This document shows, piece after piece, positions 6,778-11,459 of a stretch of DNA of 11,459 bases. The position numbers and the translations under genes are program-made. The notes under the pieces were generated by a model. The model saw nothing but the letters and a program-made list of their open reading frames with translations. It was not told the DNA's origin and searched no databases. Every line of letters starts with the position of its first letter. Within the stretch, counting starts at the first letter, position 1. This stretch comes from Thalassospiraceae bacterium (GTDB lineage Bacteria; Pseudomonadota; Alphaproteobacteria; Rhodospirillales; Magnetovibrionaceae): the NCBI GenBank assembly GCA_030638205.1, contig DAOWFB010000090.1, positions 1-11,459 on the forward strand, given 5' to 3'.

Positions 6778-8127
6778 CTATTTTGCTTCGCGGTCAATAA
6801 GGTGAATGAACGAACCAAATACGTTGCCGGAAACCTGCCCGATTTTGCCCAGTTTTGTCCCATCTGCGTTTTCAACATCAAACAAGGCATTGCCCGGCCC
6901 CTCGCTGGTAATGGTGGCATAATGAAATTCGTGTCCGCGCAAAACACCGCGAACCTTGCCCAGCGGGGTTTCGGCACAAAGGGTGGCACGGCGATAGCCA
7001 AGGCTAAGCTTACGCTTTTCAAATGATGTCCCAAGCTGAAGAAGCCCGGCCATGGCATGGGTGGTGCCATCGGCGTCAATCATGCCCCGACCAAGAACCA
7101 TGTAGCCACCGCATTCACCATAAATTATAGACCCCCGCGTGGCTGCTTCGCGCAGACCCTGCATAAACCTATCGGCACTGGAAAGGCGCCAAACATGAAG
7201 TTCGGGGTAGCCGCCAGGTAAGTATATAGCATCTGCATCGGCTGGTGGTGCGGCATCATCTAGCGGTGAAAAAAATTCAATTTCAGCCCCTTGGGTGCGC
7301 CACCCTTCAAGGACAAGCGGATAAGAAAAAGTAAATGCCTCATCACGGGCAACTGCAATTTTTTGACCCAATGGACGCAGCGGAGCAAAATTTTCTGATG
7401 AAACTTCATCATTGTTCCACACGCTTGCAATATCAAGCAGGGCCTTAACATCCACATGATAATCAATAGCCCGCGCCGCACGCACCATAAACGCATCAAG
7501 CTGGGAATGCTCTATAGCCTGTATTAAGCCAAGGTGGCGAGAGTGCAGCTCAAGATTGTTATCGTTTGGTATCATACCCAAAACCGGAATTTCAGGCATT
7601 GTCTCCTTCATTGCTGAGCGCAATACTGCCTCGTGGCGTTCGCTTCCAACTTTGTTAAAAACAACACCTGCTAATTTTGTTTTTTTGCGAAAACTGTTAA
7701 ATCCATTTACCACCGCAGCAGCTGATGCGCCCTGCCTGCTAACATCAACAACCAATATAATGGGCCAGCCGGTTAACTGGGCAACATCGGCGGTTGAACC
7801 GCTATCAAGTGTTGCGCCATCAAACAGGCCCATAACACCTTCGCAAATTATTAGTTCTGCATCTTGGCAGGCAGAGTTGGCGGCGGCGGAAATTGTTTCT
7901 GGCCGCATGGCCCAAGGGTCAATGTTAAAGCTGCCTTCATCGGCGCGACCTACTGCATGGGCATGAAATGATGGATCAATATAATCTGGCCCAACTTTAA
8001 GTGGCGCAACGTTAACGCCTTCGCGTGAAAGGTGGGCAAGCAACCCCAATGTCAGAACGGTTTTGCCGCTACCGGATGAAGTAGCGGCTATTATTATTCC
8101 CTTTTGACCATTTTTTGCATCGGTCAC
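6778..8127 (-). CDS. cobB: Cobyrinate a,c-diamide synthase (CobB/CbiA)
   Basis: This is a 449-residue ATP- and glutamine-dependent amidotransferase that adds amide groups to the a and c carboxylates of cobyrinate or hydrogenobyrinate in cobalamin synthesis. The N-terminal synthetase domain has the P-loop ATSSGSGKT (15-23), then KVGPDYIDPSFH (44-55) and CEGVMGLFDG (95-104). The C-terminal glutaminase domain has YLPGGYPELH (302-311), nucleophile C339 in YGECGGYMVLG, RGHEFHY (397-403) and GSFIHLI, with H442 the likely catalytic His. The start is GTG at 8127. The ribosome site GAGGAA (8136-8141) is formed by the last two codons of the upstream SCO1 gene, 8 bases from the GTG, so translation is probably coupled. 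It lies in a locus with cbiD, cobK and cobM. CobB and CbiA are the same family; which substrate form is used depends on the route. Confidence 0.96.
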   Translation of the reverse strand: MTDAKNGQKGIIIAATSSGSGKTVLTLGLLAHLSREGVNVAPLKVGPDYIDPSFHAHAVGRADEGSFNIDPWAMRPETISAAANSACQDAELIICEGVMGLFDGATLDSGSTADVAQLTGWPIILVVDVSRQGASAAAVVNGFNSFRKKTKLAGVVFNKVGSERHEAVLRSAMKETMPEIPVLGMIPNDNNLELHSRHLGLIQAIEHSQLDAFMVRAARAIDYHVDVKALLDIASVWNNDEVSSENFAPLRPLGQKIAVARDEAFTFSYPLVLEGWRTQGAEIEFFSPLDDAAPPADADAIYLPGGYPELHVWRLSSADRFMQGLREAATRGSIIYGECGGYMVLGRGMIDADGTTHAMAGLLQLGTSFEKRKLSLGYRRATLCAETPLGKVRGVLRGHEFHYATITSEGPGNALFDVENADGTKLGKIGQVSGNVFGSFIHLIDREAK

Positions 8128-8132
8128 TTATT

Positions 8133-8765
8133 TTATTCCTCTAAAAATATATTTTTTAAACTTTTCGCCATATCTGCAGCAGGGGTGGCGTGGCGATAGG
8201 CTGTTACAAATTGCCCATCCGGGCCAACCACATATGTATATGAGGTATGATCAACTGGGTAATCGCCATCGGCGTCAATCTCACCCTTGGAAAAATATGC
8301 TTTATAGGACTTGGCTACTGATTTTACCGCGTCTACTGAACCAGTAAGCCCAACCATGCGGTCATGAAAATGCGTAACATATTCACCCACAATCTCTGGG
8401 GTGTCGCGTTCAGGGTCAATGCTAATAAATATGGGAACAATACGGTCAGCTTCATCCGGGCTAAGCAAATCAAGGGTATCTGCTATTTCCCCCAATGACG
8501 TTGGGCAAACATCGGGACAGAACGTATAGCCAAAATACAAGACCATATATTTGCCGCGAAAATCCATATCGCTAACTGCTTTTCCGGTACCACCAATCAA
8601 TTGAAAGGGCCCGCCAATGTTTACTTTGACTTGGGTTGCTGTTTGGGTTGCTGTTTGCTGGGAATTATCTGCAGACATAAAATCGCGACCCAGCGTTATA
8701 GCTACTATGGCGACAGCGCCAATTGTTACAATAATTGCGAAAAATAGACGGCGGGACATGGACAT
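8133..8765 (-). CDS. SCO1/SenC family copper-binding thioredoxin-fold protein
   Basis: This is a 210-residue membrane-anchored SCO protein. Residues 7-26 form a single TM anchor or uncleaved signal, placing the thioredoxin fold in the periplasm. The copper/thiol motif FCPDVCP gives C83 and C87, and the third ligand is H173 in DHTSYTYVVG. The stretch GKYMVLYFGYTFCPDVCPTS is typical of the family. SCO proteins deliver copper to the CuA centre of cytochrome c oxidase or act in thiol redox control. No oxidase genes are in the window. Two in-frame ATGs (8765 and 8759) share one AAAAGG; the second has the better spacing (about 10 versus 4 bases), so the protein may be 208 residues. It is the first gene of the leftward transcript into cobB. 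The linker after the TM holds a short duplicated TATQ segment. Confidence 0.93.
   Translation of the reverse strand: MSMSRRLFFAIIVTIGAVAIVAITLGRDFMSADNSQQTATQTATQVKVNIGGPFQLIGGTGKAVSDMDFRGKYMVLYFGYTFCPDVCPTSLGEIADTLDLLSPDEADRIVPIFISIDPERDTPEIVGEYVTHFHDRMVGLTGSVDAVKSVAKSYKAYFSKGEIDADGDYPVDHTSYTYVVGPDGQFVTAYRHATPAADMAKSLKNIFLEE
8633..8656. repeat. Two-copy 12-bp tandem repeat in the SCO1 gene
   Basis: GGGTTGCTGTTT occurs at 8633-8644 and again exactly at 8645-8656. The unit is a multiple of three, so it only duplicates four residues (TATQ) in the flexible linker between the membrane anchor and the SCO domain. Confidence 0.9.
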
Positions 8766-8805
8766 TTTGCCTTTTTAAAATGATTGGGTGCGTATGGAAT
8801 GCGAC

Positions 8806-8832
8806 AATATAGCCCTCTATCCTTGGGGGCAA
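8806..8832 (-). promoter_or_regulatory. Possible promoter for the SCO1-cobB transcript
   Basis: On the minus strand TTGCCC (8827-8832) is followed after 15 bases by TATATT (8806-8811), a 5-of-6 match to a -10 box. The spacing is short. The spacer also holds a small hairpin (8812-8817 with 8825-8830). It lies in the 139-base divergent gap between the SCO1 gene and cbiD. No cobalamin-riboswitch B12 box is seen in this gap. Confidence 0.25.
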
Positions 8833-8904
8833 GACAATGCTAGCAGAGGTGCGAACGGATGTTGCCAACTGGTCTTAATTGTTAACTTGCACTAGATTTA
8901 AGCC

Positions 8905-10092
8905 ATGAACGCCACAATAAATATAGCGAAACCCAAGGGTGAATTAAAGCGGGGCTGGACCACCGGAGCCTGCGCGGCGGCGGCTGCCGGGGCCGCGTAT
9001 AGTGCGCTGGAAACTGGGGTTTTCCCAGATATTGCGGGCGTGCGCCTGCCAGGTGGGCAAACCCCGGTATTTGATTTAGCAACATTTGAACTGGGTCAAG
9101 GCTACGCCCAGGCTGGCATAATAAAAGATGCTGGCGATGACCCCGACGTAACCCACGGTTTAGAAATAATAGCCCGGGTTGAGCGCGGCCCAAATAAAAG
9201 CGGCATACGTTTTTATGCCGGCGATGGCGTTGGAACCGTAACCTTGCCCGGATTGCCGTTGGCCGTGGGCGAGCCAGCCATAAACCCCGGGCCCCGGGCC
9301 ATGATAACGGACGCCATAATGTCAGCCGCACTTGGGTTGGGATTGGGATTGGAACCGGGCTTTGATAATGAACAAAAAATACCAGACGTAATTGTCACCA
9401 TATCCGTTCCCGGCGGGATTGAAGCCGCAAAAAAAACCATGAACCAGCGCCTTGGAATTGTTGGTGGAATTTCAATTTTAGGAACCAGTGGAATTGTAAT
9501 CCCCTATTCATGTGCATCGTGGATACACGCAATTCGTTCAGGAATAGACGTGGCTGGCGAGCTTGGGCTAACGCACCTTCTCGCTGCAACCGGGCGAACA
9601 TCTGAAAAAGCTGCGGCTGAAATGCTTGAACTGCCCGAACAGGCCATGATTGATATGGGTGATTTTGCAGGTGGCATGCTTAAATATCTTAGCAGCAAAT
9701 CTGGCAAATCTGTGCCTCGCCTAACCATTGCCGGTGGGTTTGGTAAAATTACAAAACTATCCCAGGGGGAAATGGATTTACATTCATCACGCTCCAGCGT
9801 TGATATAAATGCATTGGCATTGGCACTTGAAAAATGCGGCGGCTCAGGCGAACAAATAATTTCTGCCAAAAAAGCCCATAGTGCGGCCGAGGTTTTAGAA
9901 ATTTCAAAAAACAACGCAGCGGAACTTTCAAACCTAATTGCAAAGCGCGCCCGCGAGGTTGCCATGGCCACCCTTTCCGGCGGCACGGAAATAGATGTTT
10001 GGATTTTTAACCGTAACGGCAAACGCATTGGGGCCAGCAATTGCCAGCAATTGCCAGAAATGGCCAGAAATAAAATGAGCAGTAGCCCATGA
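8905..10092 (+). CDS. cbiD: Cobalt-precorrin-5B (C1)-methyltransferase CbiD
   Basis: This 395-residue cytosolic enzyme uses S-adenosylmethionine to methylate C-1 of (cobalt-)precorrin-5B. Family signals are the N-terminal RGWTTGACAAAAAGAA (16-31), KDAGDDPDVTHG (74-85), AGDGVGTVTLPGLPLAVGEPA (105-125), INPGPR (126-131), SVPGG (167-171), GGISILGTSGIV (187-198) and DLHSSRSSVD (291-300). Length is normal. The ATG at 8905 fits the conserved N-terminus, but no strong ribosome site is visible (AAG about 4 bases upstream). The gene overlaps cobK by ATGA at 10089-10092, so the two are coupled. Isoleucine codons are strikingly ATA/ATT-biased (17 ATA, 16 ATT, 1 ATC by hand count). The last 20 or so codons include a four-copy 10-bp repeat. 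CbiD takes the place of CobF, the C-1 methylase of the classical aerobic route. Confidence 0.97.
   Translation: MNATINIAKPKGELKRGWTTGACAAAAAGAAYSALETGVFPDIAGVRLPGGQTPVFDLATFELGQGYAQAGIIKDAGDDPDVTHGLEIIARVERGPNKSGIRFYAGDGVGTVTLPGLPLAVGEPAINPGPRAMITDAIMSAALGLGLGLEPGFDNEQKIPDVIVTISVPGGIEAAKKTMNQRLGIVGGISILGTSGIVIPYSCASWIHAIRSGIDVAGELGLTHLLAATGRTSEKAAAEMLELPEQAMIDMGDFAGGMLKYLSSKSGKSVPRLTIAGGFGKITKLSQGEMDLHSSRSSVDINALALALEKCGGSGEQIISAKKAHSAAEVLEISKNNAAELSNLIAKRAREVAMATLSGGTEIDVWIFNRNGKRIGASNCQQLPEMARNKMSSSP
10033..10072. repeat. Four-copy 10-bp tandem repeat at the 3' end of cbiD
   Basis: Four consecutive 10-bp units occur at 10033, 10043, 10053 and 10063. The first two are GCCAGCAATT; the third and fourth are GCCAGAAATG and GCCAGAAATA. 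The unit is not a multiple of three, so each copy is read in a different frame within cbiD codons about 377-390. It lies only 16 bases before the cobK start. Confidence 0.92.
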
Positions 10093-10847
10093 AAACAAAA
10101 ATACTAATACTGGGCGGCACCACTGAAAGCCGGCAGCTGGCAAGCGCGCTTGATGAACGCTTTGGTGATAACGCCCAAATAATTTCGTCCCTTGCCGGGC
10201 GAACAAAAAACGCAGCCCCAATAGCGGGCGAGGTTCGCGTTGGCGGGTTTGGCGGCGAAGAAGGCTTGGCCAGCTATCTTAAAAGTGAAAACATAAATCT
10301 GGTTATTGATGCGACCCATCCGTTTGCCGAACAAATCAGCAATAACGCAGCCGTTGCCGCAAACAAAATCGGGGTGCCAAGGGTTTTATTACAACGGCCA
10401 AGCTGGCAGTTGCCGGAAAATTGTGACGCGCTTTTTGTTCCCGATATGGCTGAGGCCGCAAACATAGTTGCCCGAACCGCAAGAAAAGTTTTTCTTACCA
10501 TCGGGGTAAATGAACTAAGCGCCTTTGAGGGTACCCCAAAAGTTCATTTTGTTGTTCGCATGATTGAAAAACTTAGAATCCAGCCCGGTTTAAATGATTT
10601 TGAAATTATTTATGCTCGCCCACCATTTGAATTAGCAGACGAAAAAAAACTTATGCGCGACCACGATATTGACGCGCTGGTGACCAAGGCATCGGGCGGG
10701 GCGGCGACATTTGCAAAAATCGAAGCCGCCACAAGCATTGGTGCCAGAATAATTTTAATTCGCCGCCCGCCACCACCGGATGGCGATATAGTATCAAACA
10801 TTGACGACGCTATTAAATGGATTGAAAAATCAATTAACCAGTTTTAA
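10089..10847 (+). CDS. cobK: Precorrin-6A / cobalt-precorrin-6A reductase (CobK/CbiJ)
   Basis: This is a 252-residue NAD(P)H-dependent reductase that converts (cobalt-)precorrin-6A to the dihydro form, the step right after C-1 methylation by CbiD. Family signals are the N-terminal nucleotide-binding ILGGTTESRQLA (7-18), SLAGRT (34-39), GGFGG (52-56), IDATHPFA (73-80), LTIGVNEL (136-143) and the C-terminal TKASGGAATFAKIEAA (199-214), where the substrate-binding loop of the family lies. The start ATG overlaps the cbiD stop (ATGA), giving translational coupling. The stop codon at 10845-10847 overlaps that of cobM on the other strand. Length is normal for the family. CobK and CbiJ are the same family; I use cobK because the neighbouring genes are mixed. 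Confidence 0.95.
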   Translation: MKTKILILGGTTESRQLASALDERFGDNAQIISSLAGRTKNAAPIAGEVRVGGFGGEEGLASYLKSENINLVIDATHPFAEQISNNAAVAANKIGVPRVLLQRPSWQLPENCDALFVPDMAEAANIVARTARKVFLTIGVNELSAFEGTPKVHFVVRMIEKLRIQPGLNDFEIIYARPPFELADEKKLMRDHDIDALVTKASGGAATFAKIEAATSIGARIILIRRPPPPDGDIVSNIDDAIKWIEKSINQF

Positions 10848-11459
10848 TTCTCTTTGGCCGGACGCAACACATGGGTGTGGGTTTGGTCATACAGTTTTGA
10901 ATCCGTAAAATCCACAGATCCCAATGCCGGGCCAGCCAATATGAGCGCGGTTCTGGTTATGCCTTCTTTTTTAACTTTGCCCCTAATATCACCAAGGGTT
11001 CCGGTTATTACTTTTTCATCGGGCCAACTGGCGCGGTAAACAACCGCAACCGGGCATGTGGCTCCATAATGCGGCGATATTTCATCGACAACATTTTTAA
11101 GATTATTAACCGATAGATGAACGCACAGCGTCGCCCCGGTTTTGGCAAACGCGTCCAAAGTTTCACCTTCGGGCATGGCACTGGCGCGAACCGATGTGCG
11201 GGTCAGCACCACCGATTGCGAAATATCGGGCAGCGTTAGCTCTTTGCCCAGCAATGCCGCAGCGGCACAAAACGCCGGAACACCGGGGGTTATGTCGTAA
11301 TTTATGCCCAATTCATCAAGGCGGCGCATCTGTTCGCCAATGGCCCCATAAATGGATGGGTCGCCCGAATGAACCCGGGCTACATCATGGCCCCTATCAT
11401 GGGCTTTTTTCATTTCAGAAATTATTTCATCAAGATGCATGGGTGCTGTATCCATTACC
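10844..11459 (-). CDS. cobM: Precorrin-4 C(11)-methyltransferase CobM/CbiF (5' end outside the window)
   Basis: The visible 205 residues are the C-terminal part of a SAM-dependent tetrapyrrole methylase that methylates C-11 of precorrin-4 or cobalt-precorrin-4. The open frame continues to the right edge. The first visible residues (V-M-DTAPM) match the inside of the family, about 50 residues after the usual start, so the methionine at 11455 is internal and the true start is off the window. Signals are VARVHSGDPSIYGAIGEQMRR, YDITPGVPAFCAAAALLG, LTRTSVRASAMPEGE, TLCVHLSV, CPVAVVYRASWPDE and TALILAGPAL. The C-terminal tail is normal. It converges with cobK, and their stop codons overlap by 3 bases (4 shared coding bases). 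The rest of the leftward corrin operon presumably lies to the right. Confidence 0.95.
   Translation of the reverse strand, partial: VMDTAPMHLDEIISEMKKAHDRGHDVARVHSGDPSIYGAIGEQMRRLDELGINYDITPGVPAFCAAAALLGKELTLPDISQSVVLTRTSVRASAMPEGETLDAFAKTGATLCVHLSVNNLKNVVDEISPHYGATCPVAVVYRASWPDEKVITGTLGDIRGKVKKEGITRTALILAGPALGSVDFTDSKLYDQTHTHVLRPAKEN

Noticed and set aside
8812..8830. Hairpin GCCCTC / GGGGGC in the SCO1-cbiD gap as an operator or terminator.
   Set aside because: It is a short stem with a wobble pair, with no T-run and no known operator pattern; it may be chance.
8766..8904. Cobalamin riboswitch in the divergent region before cbiD.
   Set aside because: The gap is only 139 bases, and I could not find the conserved B12-box or the matching stem arrangement.
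9504..10040. Long open frame on the minus strand opposite cbiD.
   Set aside because: It is antisense to a well-conserved gene, and its predicted protein shows no family signal.

Overview
The window looks like chromosomal DNA of an alphaproteobacterium, possibly Rhodospirillales-like. I infer this from recognised families and gene style, not from any marker gene. It holds eleven complete protein genes and one gene cut by the right edge. I see no rRNA, tRNA, CRISPR array or insertion sequence.

Left block (about 1-4200, all + strand). An upstream region of about 290 bases holds no convincing gene. It is followed by a secreted PhnD-like phosphate/phosphonate-type binding protein (290-1225). Twelve bases later comes a membrane-bound hybrid histidine kinase with HAMP, HisKA, HATPase and receiver domains (1238-3160). 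No transporter permease or ATPase accompanies the binding protein, so the pair is more likely a two-protein periplasmic sensor than an importer. Next is a secreted metallo-beta-lactamase-fold protein (3266-4186) whose usual HxHxDH zinc motif is altered. This block prefers ATC for isoleucine.

Middle block (4244-6721). A CbbY-like HAD phosphatase (-) lies divergent from an unrecognised acidic 158-residue protein (+). That gene converges on a YgjP-type metallopeptidase gene (-), which sits 9 bases downstream of a YcgN-family cysteine-cluster gene (-). From here on the DNA is more AT-rich.

Right block (6778-11459) is a cobalamin (corrin ring) biosynthesis locus. cobB/cbiA (cobyrinate a,c-diamide synthase, -) is translationally coupled behind a SCO1/SenC copper-protein gene (-). 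Divergent from these are cbiD and cobK (+), which overlap by ATGA. They meet cobM (-), which runs off the right end; the stop codons of cobK and cobM overlap. CobM methylates C-11, CbiD methylates C-1, CobK reduces precorrin-6A, and CobB amidates the a and c side chains. Using CbiD rather than CobF for the C-1 step is typical of the cobalt-early route or of mixed pathways.

Nothing here is clearly an undescribed system. The points most worth a second look are the binding-protein/kinase pair, the altered zinc motif, the codon-usage shift near 4.2 kb, the unrecognised acidic protein, and a four-copy 10-bp repeat inside the end of cbiD.
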